Positions 35,201-48,048 are shown, counted from the first letter of the stretch. The stretch is 64,000 bases of DNA from Onchidella celtica (GCA_963931925.1 OZ007567.1:78418686-78482685), one strand, 5' to 3'. The notes: a model not told the origin generated them from the letters alone. Made by a program: numbers and translations.

Positions 35201-38200
35201 CAAAGCGCCAGTGGCTTAATTAGCATCTCATAACTTAGCCTTGGGAACAAAGATGGCCGCGTCAATGGATGCTACTGACGTCAATCAATTATACCAGCCA
35301 TCGGAGTAACCTGTTTTTTTTTTCTTCTTTCTTTTAACAAATCAGATAACGTCTCCTTGGACTAATCTCTGAACGTAAATCAGAGTTTACCGTTTCAATG
35401 CAAACTAAACAAACGTTATCAAAAATACATGACAAAATTTAATGTTCAGTTAATTTGGACATTGTTTTCAGCTGTTGAGACAAAAGTAAAAATGTAGTTC
35501 TGAAACAAAAATGCAAATCTCGAATCTTACAGCATCATTTCGTTCACACATTTTCTTCACTTCTAGATTCTCTGTGACCCTCGACCTGTATTTTGCCAAA
35601 GGCTCTGAATGTTGAGAGAGAGGAAAAAAATCTAGTCCCTTCATACGCTTTCCTGCTAAATTAGGAAGCCGCACAAACGATTCTCTGATGATGTGAAATC
35701 GTGCGATATGAAACATGAGAATGAACCAATGTAATATGAAATCTACACGCCATACACGTCTTAATTCCATCTAAGGGGTGCTGAATTAAGTACATTGTAA
35801 TAGACCGAATGAATGCGCCACAAGACGTTATAATTATAAGTATTTTTTTCTTCACATTTCATTTAACTGAAAAGGTCAGTTAGTCACAGCCCCCTTAGAC
35901 TGTAGTAACTCAAAAATTCGAAAAACCAATGTAATGTATGTTCAACTCCATTCCAGGCCCCATCGAATGATCTTGGTTCTCGACTCCTAAGCCGACAAAT
36001 AATCGAACAGTAAACTTTCAAAAAGTCATTGTCACAAGACTAGTTGTGCTAAAATAAAACAGTTATTTTTTGCTTCTCCTAAAAAGTTGTCAAAACCAGT
36101 TACTCCAGATTTAGGGAAGGGTGACCAGTTGATCTCGTGGTGAGTCTTGTGTGCATATGTGTATATTTGTGTACATACACAGCTGCACAGAAGCAGATTT
36201 TCCTCGCTTACACTATTCCAAAGCATAGCCTAGCCACCCTACAGATTGTAAGCAATTTATTTCTCAGCCAATCTATTCAGTGTCGGTGCCTCAGGCAGTG
36301 TCTTAACGCTGCCTGCAAGTGGATTGCTTTCTTTGTCCTCTCTTGCAATTCATCAAACAAGCGCAGTGGTGGCCATTTCGTTAAACTTGTCTTATTTCGG
36401 TGCACTGGTCATGCTCCTGATCTCATCTCGGGAAACAAGTTTGACCTGTCCGATAGGGGAATATTGTCTGTCTTAGCCTTGGGCAGAAAAATACTTTATA
36501 GAGAGAAACAGCCGATATGATAGCAGGGGATGGACAGAAACTGTTGTATGCGAATGGATAAAGAAAGCACCAGATTGTATTCGAACATCTAAATAGATCT
36601 TAGCATTTGTTTGGATTCAGTAGGGAGGACTGGCAAATGCCATCTTATGCATGCTACAGTTTCACTTGTTGCTCAAAGCTGCAGGGCATGCCGAGAAGGA
36701 AATGAACTTTAAAAAAAATGTGATATTACGTAGGATATGATAATACAGAAACTTATGAATTATGAGCGTATGGACTTTAATATTCAAGCCAGTTCAAGCT
36801 GGTGACAGACAGACGTTGGAGGATCATATCGGCAGTTCATTAACCTCCTGCATGTGCATTTCGAACCTCACTTAAGAAAAGCCGTTAATTGTAGGCGGAG
36901 AAATAAAACAAAGTTAACAGCGTGTTGAGCGTGTGTATGGGTCCGTGCATGTGGTGTGAAACGAATGTCAACAGAATTCTGGAATGATTGCTTTTCTTTC
37001 AATCTTTTTTTTTTTTAAATAGCGGTTCTGCAAAATGAATCATTCAGTCTGTTCATGATTGAAATAACTGACAGCTGTTCCCTCTCTCACACTGAACAAA
37101 TATTTAAATTATCAAAGATTTTTTTAAAATCCTGCCACCGTGAGTCATGCTGAGTAAAAATACGAACCATTTTCAGGGAATTATTTACAATGGCTCCCTT
37201 TTCAGGGCTAAAACAGCCCTTTTAAAGACAGAAGGATCAAGAAAGAAGAAGAGGGCCAGAAGAAAATAAGAAGAACAACAACGAAAAATAAACTAGAAAA
37301 AGAGCTGTAAATGCCAATGTCAGAAATCCTTGGTAAACAGAGATCTCAAACATTTCAGGAAGATGGCACTTTCCAAGTTTCTGTCTTTAGAGAAGAAGAC
37401 AGTCTATTCTGTTGCAACGACGGATCACGACGTGGGTGAGTGTCATGTAAAATGAAACCTGTCTATTCTCCCAGGGAGACTACGCCGCACTCTAGGCAGA
37501 CCATGAACCCACATGTACAACCACCACGATACCCTATGTTCGGTGAGACGATCGCCAAATGTTATGTCCGATGATCAGATACAAAAACGCAAAACTTTCA
37601 GTCTGAAATTTCAAGCGTACCGTTTTGTCGACAGCAACATGTTTGTACCAGATGCATGTTGGGGCCCCGTTGTCATCACTGAGACTCGCATTTCTTGTGA
37701 CTAAGCCAAGCAACATTAATCGAACTGCGGGAATAGCCCTGAAAAAAAAAACAAGTTGGCTATTTTGTCTTATTTTCCCCCCGGCATGTCCACCCTGAAT
37801 CTACTAACATTGCATGCTTTATGCTATGTTCTATAGAGAAAATAACACTCAGTTAACAGTTACCGGTGGTTATTCCTTGCTTAACAGTAGCAGGGGAACA
37901 GCTGGTTATGAAAATGCATGGCAGAATTTCATGTGTCACAAAATCGTTGGCACGTGAAATGATCTGCTCTGTCTCGAGATATAACTCTCATGTGTCACAT
38001 TAACCCATGCTGTGTGAACACTTGGACATTGATTTTCCCAAAGGCTTGAACATCGTTGTACGCTGTCAGACAATGGTGGTGTAGCATTTGCTTCGAGGAA
38101 ATAAACATTCTACTTCCCAGATTCCAAACCCTCTGGCAGGCACGAGATCTAAAGACATCATTTTTTTCATCAATTCCATCAAATCTCACTGGATTTCTAT

Positions 38201-38405
38201 CATGATTCTGTCTCTCTATTTCTTTACGGCACCACGTATAGTCTATATCATCATATATTTATTAGCCTCTGTGTTTAATGTTAATCCTGCTCAAACCTCT
38301 TGGCCTGCAACAACCAAATATGATGCAGAGCCCTCCATGGGATCCGAATGGTTAGTTAATTATGAGACATACGGCCCCAGTGTTAGTCTGTGGTTTGCCT
38401 AGCCA
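32265..38405. other. Unassigned 6-kb stretch
   Basis: No named gene. It holds a 179-codon Cys-rich minus frame (32847-33386) and a 48-codon plus frame from 33442 ending at a gtaagtatg donor-like site (33585), both discussed as findings. At 35251 a start codon in aagatggccgc context opens only 18 codons. The rest appears single-copy within this window. Confidence 0.35.
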
Positions 38406-38555
38406 GTGGCACAGCGAATCAAGTCTGTTTTGCGCCAGACTTAAACTTCCCTTGAATCAACTAGCGAGACATGTTTCATTTCAGCCAATGCGTGAGGTCC
38501 CGTTTAACTCAATGGTTCACAAAATCCAGGCAAACCGGGTTTAACTCAGTGCACT
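38406..38555. mobile_element. Family D MITE, copy 1
   Basis: Inverted ends: left agtggcacagcgaatcaagt, right reversed agtgcactgagttaaaccc. The core aacttcccttgaatcaacta followed by gcgagac is shared with the copies at 51.8 and 54.7 kb. About 150 bp, non-coding. Confidence 0.78.
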
Positions 38556-39194
38556 ACGAGCCATAGAGTTAACTGTTTGATCTAGTACCAGACATAATTC
38601 CTGGGACCTGCCCGACAACCAGTTCCATTTTGGTGCAACTGCGCGTATTAAGAAAGAAACGCACTGGAGACAACAGTAGACGAGATCCAACATAGGATTA
38701 CGTTTCACAAGCGTTCAATTTGAGGCAATTTCCCAATTAAGACCACTGGTGAACAAGTGTTTGTATCATAACTGCATTTGCCAAGCATTGGATTTGGCGT
38801 TGGTCCAGATTTTGTGCGACGATGCAATCTATTAATAATTATATTTAAAAAAATTGCCCCGTCTGTCATTCTTAATCACGCTAAAACCGTTTGACCAAGA
38901 GCTACCAAATTTGGCAACGGGGGATCTCTTGTGCAAAGAAAAAAAAAAAAGGCGCACAAAACATTGTTTGTGTGCGTAGCCATTTGACTACCAAGATTAT
39001 AATTATAAGGACGTGGGATCTCCAATAAGGCAAGTAAAATTCTTATTTTCACAAGTTCTGTCTGGCGCGATTTTCTGATTTGAATGCATTTTTTTTTACT
39101 GCCTTGCACCACATCACACACACATTCAATCCAAGAAAGTGAACAGAACTCGGAAGCAAAGCTGTCTACTTGTGTGAGTTACCGTATTGCATAA
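38556..39194. other. Unassigned DNA, possible old repeat
   Basis: The phrase ctaaaaccgtttgaccaag ... ccaaatttggca (38880-38915) has the flavour of a dispersed repeat, but no second copy is present here. Confidence 0.3.
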
Positions 39195-39360
39195 AACATA
39201 AAATAAGATAAAATAAAATAGATAAGAATCACTTTATAATCCCATGAGGGAAGTTCTCTTTCGCAGAGCGTTTAAAAGAACCCGCATGGTACGCACATCG
39301 AAGGCCTCATTACATAAACATTACATAACTCAATAAACTCAATATCATCATTGTCTTAAT
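39195..39360 (-). mobile_element. Family G LINE 3' end, copy 1
   Basis: The minus strand reads aaacgctctgcgaaagagaa, ttccctcatggga and taaagtgattcttatct, ending in an ATTTT/CTTAT-rich tail. The same 3' UTR block occurs at 47.25 and 52.6 kb. Only the 3' UTR is present. Confidence 0.8.
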
Positions 39361-39411
39361 TCGAGGCCTTGATGTCAGTTGTAGTAAACCTGCGACTCTG
39401 TACGTTGAAAA

Positions 39412-39790
39412 AAAAAGGAACGGAAAAAAATTAGGAAAAACGTAAGATGATAGAGAAAATCAAAAGGACAGAGAAGAAGATCGATTGGAGTGGGGAAGAA
39501 AACAAAAAAGTAGAGAGGCTAAATGGCGTTGCAGACAACTGAGTGGGAAATGTACGAGTAACATGGCCCCAGAGAGTAGTTAGACTGGGTGATGTTCACA
39601 CTTCAGAAAAAAAATTAGGAAAACATAAGATGATAATGAAAAGCAAAAGGACAGAGAAGAAGATCGATTGAAGTGGCCAGGAAAACAAAAGAGTAGAGTG
39701 GCTAAATGGCGTTGCAGACAATTGGGTCTGAAGTGTACGAGTAACATGGCCCCAGAGAGTAGTTAAATTGGGTAAATGTTCACACTTCAG
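39412..39790. repeat. Tandem duplication, two units of about 190 bp
   Basis: Units at about 39412-39606 and 39607-39790. They share acagagaagaagatcgattg, taaatggcgttgcagacaa, acgagtaacatggccccaga and gttcacacttcag. Scattered substitutions suggest an old duplication. No frame is preserved. Confidence 0.88.
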
Positions 39791-39837
39791 ATGTGATAGT
39801 TTTATTCAATCCCAGTCTATCTGTGGGATCCCTTTTT

Positions 39838-39858
39838 ATTATTATTATTATTATTATT
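39838..39858. repeat. (ATT)n microsatellite
   Basis: Short att trinucleotide run. Confidence 0.85.
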
Positions 39859-40039
39859 TTGTACCAACCAAAGAATAGCCAATTATGGTTTGTGACCTCA
39901 TTAATGATTTTACTTAAGGGCGATGTTGAGAATGAGAGTACTGTGTGCGAGGATAAAGGTTGTAAGTAATGGGAAAGCGGCTCACTCCATTCAGTTACTC
40001 ATAGCTCAGGTTACGCGACGAACGGCGATACTTTAGGAA

Positions 40040-40203
40040 TGGTGTTTCTCAACCATTTTTGTCCCAAGCCCCACTTCAATTTTTCCAACAAACGTGACCC
40101 CATCATGATCGGACAAAGGTAGTATACAATATATATCCTTAAGCCCCATTCTGAAGTGCCACGCCCCACCAAACTATTGCAATGCCCCTGCTTGGAAATA
40201 CTG
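40040..40203 (+). mobile_element. hAT-like MITE family C, copy 2
   Basis: A 164-bp element with ends tggtgtttctcaacc and ttggaaatactg. Internal blocks ttttgtccca, catcatgatcggacaaa and cgccccaccaaa match the other two copies. The ends have decayed from CAGTG, so it is an older copy. Confidence 0.82.
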
Positions 40204-42057
40204 CTTTACAACAATGAACTCGGAATTTTGAAACGGCAGATCATACTATTAGTACTATAAAACTGGTAGAAAATGGCCAGGACGCGAAGGATGCAAAACA
40301 ACAACAAACAAAAAATGTTCAAAATACCGCAAATGAGTTGTACAGTAATGATAAAACGTGTCACAACTTGGTGACAGAGATAATAAAGGTGCTACCAACT
40401 GAGAAATAGGGGCGCGCCAAGCGAGAAAGGATTCACTTAATAAGTTATTAGTTCCTTATGACCACGTAGTAGTCTTTTCACTGCGGTAAAAGTTTATCTT
40501 GCAGGTAATCGAATAAATGGTATTGAACTATTGCTTGATGAAAATAAAATTGTAATATGGAGGTGTTTTTTTTTCCTTCAAGTAATAACGCATATTGAAG
40601 CCCAACAACCCGTTGGGTCATGTTCAAATTTGGACAGATCATGTTTTTTTGTTTATGTACAAGTAGGTCCGTCCCTTTCCTTGTCCTGAAATCTACGACA
40701 TGACAGGTAACCAATATAATGAATAAATTGGGTGTATTGTAAGCACAGTTATTAATATGCGGTTTTCTTCATATAGCATACATAATTCATAGTATAGCAA
40801 TATCAAGAGGAACAAAACCTGGTTAAACGGTCGTGTTGACCTCAGTTTATCGAATGGCCTGTACATTTTAAAATTTTTTTTTTTAAATTTGACTCATTCA
40901 GGTTTACCGTGTGATTCAGCAAGCTCCAAAACTTGCCAGACGGATTGACAGCACTGACCTCCATTGATAATTCAGGACTGATATATAGAGAGTTAAAAAT
41001 CAAAACGCACAAAGCGCCAAGTTCATTTTTGAGAAACTGAAGTTTCTAGCTTTGGGTCCTTGAAGTGGTGGGTTGGGCTATAGCTAATGTGATTTTTACC
41101 ATTAAATTTTGTATTTTTAACAACTTTTAAACGCCTTTGATTATCAACAATTTGAAGTGGAAAATAGTATTCATTAACGACAGCCTGAAGTGCCACAAAT
41201 CACTTATTGTGTCAAATCACAACTTGGTACGTTTTAATTTTGAGTGCCTCATATATTGACTACCTCGTGTTGGCATCTAAGAGTCAGTAATGCTCGTAAC
41301 AATAGGGTTTTGAGATGAGCCAGACTGCTTTTTCTTTTATAACTCATCACAGGACCACGCCCATTCTGTAGCACTCCTTGTTTATCTTTATCCTCCGACC
41401 AGCCCAAAATGGCAAGTGTACATTCTGTCTGCTTCAAGTTTTTGGTATCAAATTCGAGTGGTTCATACCGTCACTAAAAGAGATTGCTGCCATGGTATTT
41501 TTGTTTTAAAAAAACGAAAAGATGGGGGGGGGGGGGGGGGGAGGCGGGAACTCAAAATTTTCTTTTATTGAATAAGATCCTTACCGGTTATTTGCCAGTT
41601 AGTTCTTTCCTCAGTCATATTCAATGCAGCAATTCCAAAGCTGAGGCGCAGTTTATTTATTTTAATATCTAATCTCTTCCATACAAGACTTTGCCTTTCT
41701 TTGGCACTGATATGAAACATTGCTGACGTTGGATGCAACAACTCTTTTTAGCGACATCAGAAAGTGTAAAAAGTATTGCTTGACAAAAAGATATGTAAAA
41801 CATCAATGCATCGTAAATGTATACAAAACAAACTGCTTTCAGTCAAGTAATCCAGAATTGAAAAGGGAAGAGCGAAGCTGTCGGAAAGAAATTTTGTTAA
41901 CAACTGTCCCAACCAGCAATTGAAATTCTACGAGTAGTATTGACGTCAAGTTTGTAATGGGAATGATATAGTTTCTGCGTAGATCAGCTGGTTACTACAT
42001 CGCGCCGACGTCAGTCTGATGAATGAAACCTGCCCCTGCGATAATCCTACCAATCCT
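40204..42057. other. Unassigned DNA
   Basis: No recognised gene. An 18-base G run lies at 41524-41541. Confidence 0.4.
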
Positions 42058-42107
42058 ACGTAAATATAAGTCGGACTGACGGAGGGATGCTGGCTGGGGT
42101 GGTACAG
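42058..42107 (+). promoter_or_regulatory. Candidate promoter and first exon
   Basis: A TATA-like taaatataag (42061-42070) lies 38 bp upstream of ggtacag|gtgagtat, a near-consensus 5' splice site with the intron starting at 42108. Nearby sequence is locally CpG-bearing (atcgcgccgacgtcag at about 42000). If real, this is a short non-coding first exon joined to the candidate exon at 43090. The pairing is inference from sequence signals only. Confidence 0.25.
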
Positions 42108-43090
42108 GTGAGTATCTGTGTATATTTTATTATAATGCTTGTCTAGATCAGGCTTTGCACTTTTAAACTGTTGAGTACTGACTACACTTTATCTTTCTAT
42201 GTTTGCCATTAGGATGCCGTGCATAAAAGCCTTTTTGTCTGCCTTGTGGAACTGGAAAGCAAGTAAAATACGAAAAAAGTGACCAAAATATTTATGCAAA
42301 ACTAAAGAGGAGAACATGAAATAAGAGAAGCACGATGAAGATGATAACGATAAGGAAATATATCAATAAGAAATGACATGAAAACTTTGTTTGTACAAAG
42401 TACATCATCTGATAAACAGCTGTGGTATTTACCGCACTGCTGCTGCTGGTGAATATAAAACAAGATATCGGGAAAAATCAATGCAATACCAGTTCATCTC
42501 AGGGACGCTGATAAACATGATATTATTCGTACACAAAGGACAACAAATGAAGCACTAAAGAAGTGTACTCACCGCATCATTAAGTCCTTCCGCTGGCACA
42601 AGACACATCTGTTCGAACACACATTATGCAGATTTTCATAACCAATAACCCGGCAGTGATCTGTGAAGCGGAAAATACCATTTCCTTCACCCAGCCCTAG
42701 GGCTCCATCCTTCGATCTGCCACGCAGTCTTTAAACTACAATTATATTATTATGAATGTACCGCTTACGCATAGCCCGCTGCAAGTATCAGCGACTTGCA
42801 CGGCTGAAATTCTGTCATAGAATGAATATATATAAGTAAATAACACCTGTGAACGAACGATAACCAACTACTTGTTTACTGACCGCTCTATCCAAGTGCC
42901 ACAGGTAAAGAACGCGCTGATTTTTTTTTCCTCTTGTGGCTTAATCCGCCCACGTTCAGACATACGGTGAAAGGATAACAGTATGGAATTTCAACGATTT
43001 ACGCCCGTTTTACTTATGTTTTCCTGATTGCAAATGTATGGGCGAGGTGTGTACCCCCCACCTTCTTTTCTTATCCTTCTCCCCCATAGA

Positions 43091-43241
43091 ATGAGCATAT
43101 CTGGCCCTTGCCCGCCCCCGCTATCTGGTTCAAACGCGATAGGCCTAGCTGGAATTGGCTCATGGACAGAGCACCCAAGCGCCGCGTATGTCGAAACATT
43201 TTTCATCGGGGGTCTCAGCTGTGCGTGTTTTCCCTGTGGTG
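43091..43241 (+). CDS. Candidate coding exon, unknown protein
   Basis: A strong 3' splice site (pyrimidine-rich ccttctcccccatag ending at 43089) is followed one base later by ATG. A good 5' splice site, gtgagt, lies at 43242. Between them 50 codons plus one base stay open. The product starts MSISGPCPPPL and continues through GIGSWTEHPSAAYVET to FFIGGLSCACFPCG. It is Gly/Pro/Cys-containing with a short hydrophobic end. I do not recognise a family. The exon is richer in GC and CpG than its surroundings, as expected for coding sequence in an AT-rich genome. The minus strand is also open here (42991-43410), so strand is uncertain. No following exon could be identified. Confidence 0.35.
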
Positions 43242-45068
43242 GTGAGTACCACATCAACTTGGCCGTCTCATGACACTCACTATTTTGCGCCGTGTGGTCC
43301 ACTGATTTGAATTTATGGACACAAGCATACAGGAACCGGACGTTTAACGACGAGCTTCCTTTGATCATGGGAAAACATTGCATGGACTTCGTGGTGTTTA
43401 TTATTTCCACATCAAACTAAACTATCTACATTTACTATTTGTAGTATTTATAATATCATAAAGTTAGCTTGAGATAATATTATTTTATAAACACAATTAT
43501 TTCAACTGAATAAAGCGTACACCAATTATAGTTTCAACTAATAGTGCCAGTTTTCCTTCTCTTTAGTTCCATCATTTTAACATATTTCTCATTAATTTTG
43601 GTGTTTATTCAATGATTGTATGTGAATTTTTACCTCCACTGGCTTTTGCTGAATATCCTTTCAGTTGTACACTATGCCATTTTGTGTACATTACCTCTAG
43701 AATTTATTGGATAATCCATTAAATTAGAGCTGACTAAATGAATTAAAAATTAAATTAACTCAAAATGTTCAAAATGATCTCTTTCTTCTCCCAAACAGAG
43801 TAGGCACCCCTTAGACCCAGTATCTTATGGTAAAGTAACATTTGGCCTACCCTGTATATCAATTGTTTCATTCTTTCACCAATGGACTGTAGACGATGTA
43901 GTAGAGAACCTATTTCGTTCACTCTAGTGTTTCAGTTCTTTCCCCTTATCCCCTCCCCGCCTCCACAAAAGGCATGCAATTTGCATTGATAATTATGTTT
44001 TTCTCTATACATACATTAATTCCAAGAACAAACATGTTCGTGTTTGTGTGTGTGCGCACACGTGTGTGTGCATGTGTGTAGTACATTGTTGTCTTTTGTG
44101 TTCTTTTTGTGTTGTTGTTCGATGTATGTCACACGTACGTTGCTTATTTTGGTGGTGGGCGGGTATGACATTACTGACACGATAAGAGATAAGAGGCAAG
44201 AGAAAGAGAGAAAGAAAGAGAGATAGGAAGAGGAGGGATAACGTCACCTCGAAGTTTTCAGCAAACAAAACGAAATATACGAACATGATGATAATGTCTA
44301 CATCTTTTGTTTTTGAAGGTGTGCCACTTAGTTTTTTTTTTGTTTTTTTCTCACTTGAACGTACTCGTTTTAGCGACATTAATTAAGAATAACTCATTAG
44401 AACTGATGTTCGAAACAAATAACCGAAGGTTATCAAATTATTAAATGCTTAAAGATATATTCATCAGATATGACACGTCGCACACACTTATCCCTACTTA
44501 AAACACTTCCAAATGTAAAAGTGAACCTATGAAAACGAAAAAAAAAATTTGAAAACTTACTTAAAATCCTTCGTACGTTCCATACCTAGCTCAAGTTTTT
44601 AGAAAATGTATAAACTCATTATTCTCCACATTTTCTTCAAGTTCCTGCGGGTCTGAAATGTCATTTTGAACATTTCCTGGACATGCTTTACACAATTTTT
44701 AAGTCGAACATTTATTTTTGAATCGCCACTGAGTCTTTTCCGGTACTAGTCTTTGCCTAGCTTGACTCGAAAGAAATTTGTACAGGTCGGCTGTTATATT
44801 TCACAAACTCATTATTGGCTGTTTGCAGTGAAAAGCAAAATCCGTACTTAATTCTTTCTTATGCCATAAAAGCGTGATGAACACGGCTTGAGGTCATTAA
44901 AGTTCTGTCCAACTCCACAATGCACTACATAAACAGAGATCACATCCCTCATAGTTTAAGGCCAGTTGTCTCGTAAGTGTCCATCCCCATGGGGCTCGGC
45001 AAATACCCCCCCCCCCATGTCATCATATTCCCCATGTGCGCTATACTCCCACCTCCCCCCACCCCCAA
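43242..45068. other. Unassigned DNA
   Basis: GT-rich simple sequence at 44040-44075 and gaga sequence at 44195-44235. An 11-base C run lies at 45006-45016. No gene recognised. Confidence 0.4.
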
Positions 45069-45137
45069 ATACAAAAACAGTGAAAGACGCAAAGTGGCCG
45101 TTATCGTGCAGACGCCCCGTAAAACCCAAACTCAGAG
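45069..45137 (+). mobile_element. Family A LINE 3' end fragment
   Basis: Plus-strand sequence gtgaaagacgcaaagtggcc, gttatcgtgcagacg and aaaacccaaactcag matches the 3' ends at 20.75 and 54.96 kb. It is flanked by C runs on both sides. Confidence 0.8.
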
Positions 45138-45682
45138 TACCCCCCCCCCCCTTCACACTCACCCCCACAAGCAAATGTCGCAAGGTTCTTTCACAAGTCT
45201 GTATGTATCTCTTCCTTTTCTTACTCTATTTGTTTTCTAGAGATTAAAAATGTTGTTCATGGTCAGTACTGAAATTTCAACGTTACAGATATATCATACC
45301 ACTACCTATACATAATATCTTACTTCCTTGGTTAGACTTATTACCTGCTCAAAGGAAATACTTGAGTTCGCTCATATTTTGTGGAATTTCCACACCGAAA
45401 TCGGCCAGTGCTCGCCTAGATTAACGTAAAATAATAAATTCCAATCCATGTGATGGTAAGGTCACCCTGCCACCAACCTTACGGAAATCAGACGCATAGC
45501 ATTGTCGACAAGTTTGCACATAAGAATGACATCGTCCCTACATAAATCCGCTGGACACGACATCGGGCCTCTGTCCCACTGATTTGGGGAACCCACCCTA
45601 CGATACTCCAAACAGTCCTACGGAATTTACGTCGGGTTACTTGCTGGGCAGTTCTCCTCTTTCGTAAACCTGCATTGATGTA

Positions 45683-46543
45683 CAGTCTTTCAAAATATAA
45701 CTTGACACATTCTAAAAGTACCTGATTTTAAAGCTGCATCACCGATCGTGTTGAAATTTTCACACCTCGTTGAGAACACTAAGATCACTTAGAATTGTAC
45801 TCACTTCCACGTAGAGCCCTTTGGGCGCTTGGGACCTATCGGGTCACGTGATTTTGATTTTTTCTATTCTCTTAGCCTTAAAACTTGATTCTAAAAAAAA
45901 AAGGAAAAAACACTTGAAAAGGTTGACTCAACTTTAGACCGGCACTTTTCATTACGATAAACATGCCGCCACTAAGCCAAAATGAAAGAAATCAGGATTA
46001 TTGGGATGCTTAATGCCGGATTCCCTATTGCTGTAAGTTGTAGCTGGGAGATTCAACGTCACCAGACAGTCGGTATACGATAAGCGAAAACGTCTGGCAG
46101 CAACTATGACCGTGAAAGGCCGCCAAAGACCAGGCAGACCAAGAGTGACAACTCGCAGACAGAATGCATTTATTTGAATTCGACACCCTTTTAGGGAATC
46201 GCTTCAAAACAACTCAAAAGACAACAGATGAACAACATGCAATAGCAAATGCTCGCTCGTGACAGTAAACACTGTTGCAATCACAAATGCGTCGCCGGTG
46301 CCAGTCTGTCATCAATGCAAGAGGCGGACACACGGGTTACTAGACTTGGGTCTTTTGATTATGACCCACTGTTAATTGTGAATACGACAATAAATTAAGC
46401 TGTGTCCAATCGTTTAATGCGGTGAGTTAATTCTTTTTTACAATGAACAATCTAGCATCTCTGAAATGTTCATATCGATCCAACTTATAATAACCAAGAT
46501 TTAAGTAAAAAAACAAGGGTGTCAAGTTATTTTTGAAAGACTG
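45683..46543 (+). mobile_element. Tc1/mariner element, degenerate, 861 bp
   Basis: Terminal inverted repeats of about 26 bp: left begins cagtctttcaaaatataact, right reversed begins cagtctttcaaaaataactt, with TA dinucleotides at both junctions (45681-45682 and 46544-46545). The interior carries a broken transposase N-terminus on the plus strand (about 45980-46170). It reads IIGMLNAGFP in one frame and VKGRQRPGRPRVTTRRQ in another, the latter being the typical GRPR(K)T linker of Tc1 DNA-binding domains. The DDE catalytic region is absent, so it could only move using a transposase supplied elsewhere. Confidence 0.92.
45963..46180 (+). pseudogene. Tc1-like transposase DNA-binding domain relic
   Basis: Homeodomain-like helix-turn-helix remnant with the GRPRVTT linker followed by RRQNAFI, with frame changes and stop codons. 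In intact Tc1 proteins this region of roughly 120 residues binds the inverted repeats. The DDE/D catalytic domain that should follow is missing. Confidence 0.82.
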
Positions 46544-46889
46544 TATATTTGGGAGCGTACACTATCGAGATTCACATTACAGAGCGGGGGTACTCCAACT
46601 TCTGGTTATCTGTTACTACTGGAGGCTATCGGTGACTCCTAACACTTGGAGCTCTTGACATTTACTCACTTGAGCATCTTGCTCCAGGTCATCATTATTT
46701 TGTCAGGTCAGGTTATTATTTGTGGAGGTGGAGAGGGTGAGGACCGGGAGTGGCAGTGCGGAGACAAACATACAAATGTGTGCAACTTGACAAGGGTCCC
46801 ATTTATACTTCCGCATTGAATAAATTCTGATATGTCTTGTGCATCGGGCAGATGCCTGTTATAAGCAGCGTTACGACAACACAGTCTCC
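46544..46889. other. Unassigned DNA between two elements
   Basis: No recognised feature. It may include more upstream LINE G sequence that is too decayed to read. Confidence 0.35.
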
Positions 46890-47310
46890 AAGAAAATATG
46901 CAGGATGACAGACACGGCATTGTTCAGTTGGACCATCTGTACTCAAATGCTTATGTGAAGACATTTTTAGCCATGTTAAATGATAGTCACCAGCCTCTGT
47001 TTCATCAAATTTCTAGTTCGTCATACATCAACAGAATAATACACATGAAAGCAAACAGAGAACGATATCGAAGATCATTTTTGCACTCCACAATTCGCCT
47101 CAAGAAGACACTTTGGCTGGATGTTTGCCGTATTTCACTAAGGTTCCTGCTGTGTTATTTCAATGTAATATGCTTGTTATTGAGTTTACTGAGTTATAAT
47201 AGTTAATGCAATGATGCGTAAGGTGTGTGCAGTATGTACGTGCTTTTACACGCGCTGTGAAAGAGAATTTCTCTCACGGGAAAATAAAGTGACTGGACAT
47301 GATTCTTTAC
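46890..47310 (+). mobile_element. Family G LINE C-terminus and 3' UTR, copy 2
   Basis: The plus frame 46898-47206 includes HQPLFHQISSSSYINR and MKANRERYRRSFLHSTIRL. This matches the conserved end of many LINE ORFs (pattern HPL...R...R..RY..SF.P..IRL). A 3' UTR follows with cgctgtgaaagagaatttct, ctcacgggaaaataaagtga. The RT is missing, a typical 5'-truncated copy. The frame is still open but starts within truncated sequence. Confidence 0.82.
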
Positions 47311-48048
47311 AATCTTTCAATCAAGAATAACACCATGAATGCGATGTCGTATAACTTCATTAGCATAAACGTTGGCTTCTGATCTTTAGAATAATATCAG
47401 GTTCATGGGCACAATGTGTCGTGTAACTATGAAACTCAAACTGGAAGTTGACAAGCGTTTTCTTGTGTAATGCAGTGATTCTGATTTGCTGAATCCTAAA
47501 GGGAGAAAAAGTAATCCAAGAAATTGAGAGTCATTTGTAATTAAGCGAGGCAAATCACGATAACTGATTACATGAGCGTGGAGAGCAACGACAAACCTGA
47601 AGTAAAATGCAATACAATGAAACAAGAAAATGGGAATTCAGAAAAATTATATGCCAATAAACTTTTCTTGCTTATTATGTCACTGTTAAAGGGCCTTATG
47701 ATAATGTCATTCCATTCTTGTTGAATCATCCACATTGTATTCCGTTTCTTAACTTATGACAGCAGGATGTATTGTTTAGATCCCTAAAACTGCGTGTCAA
47801 TTGTTAACCTTTATTCAGTCTCTGCCAGCAAAGACACAGTGCTGATCTTTCGGTATTACCTATCAAAGATGTTAGAAAACTGTTGACTGTTAGGACACTG
47901 GAGTGCTCATTATAACCAAAGAGTATGTTTTCGCCAACTCAGATTATGAGTCCTCAAGTTTTGCCAGCTTCCAGCAAATTTCATCTCAGGTCATGAACAT
48001 TTTAAATGTTCATGACAATGGAGAACGCCTATTACAGTGTAAGAACCA
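47311..48048. other. Unassigned DNA
   Basis: No recognised element or gene; frames of 73-79 codons show no motifs. Confidence 0.4.

Noticed and set aside
35251-35304. Kozak-like aagatggccgc start codon
   Set aside because: The frame closes after 18 codons and only a weak gtaacc donor lies nearby, so it cannot be called an exon.
44966-45247. Pro-rich overlapping plus frames of 87-93 codons and a Gly-rich minus frame
   Set aside because: They arise from C runs around a LINE 3' fragment and are open in several frames.
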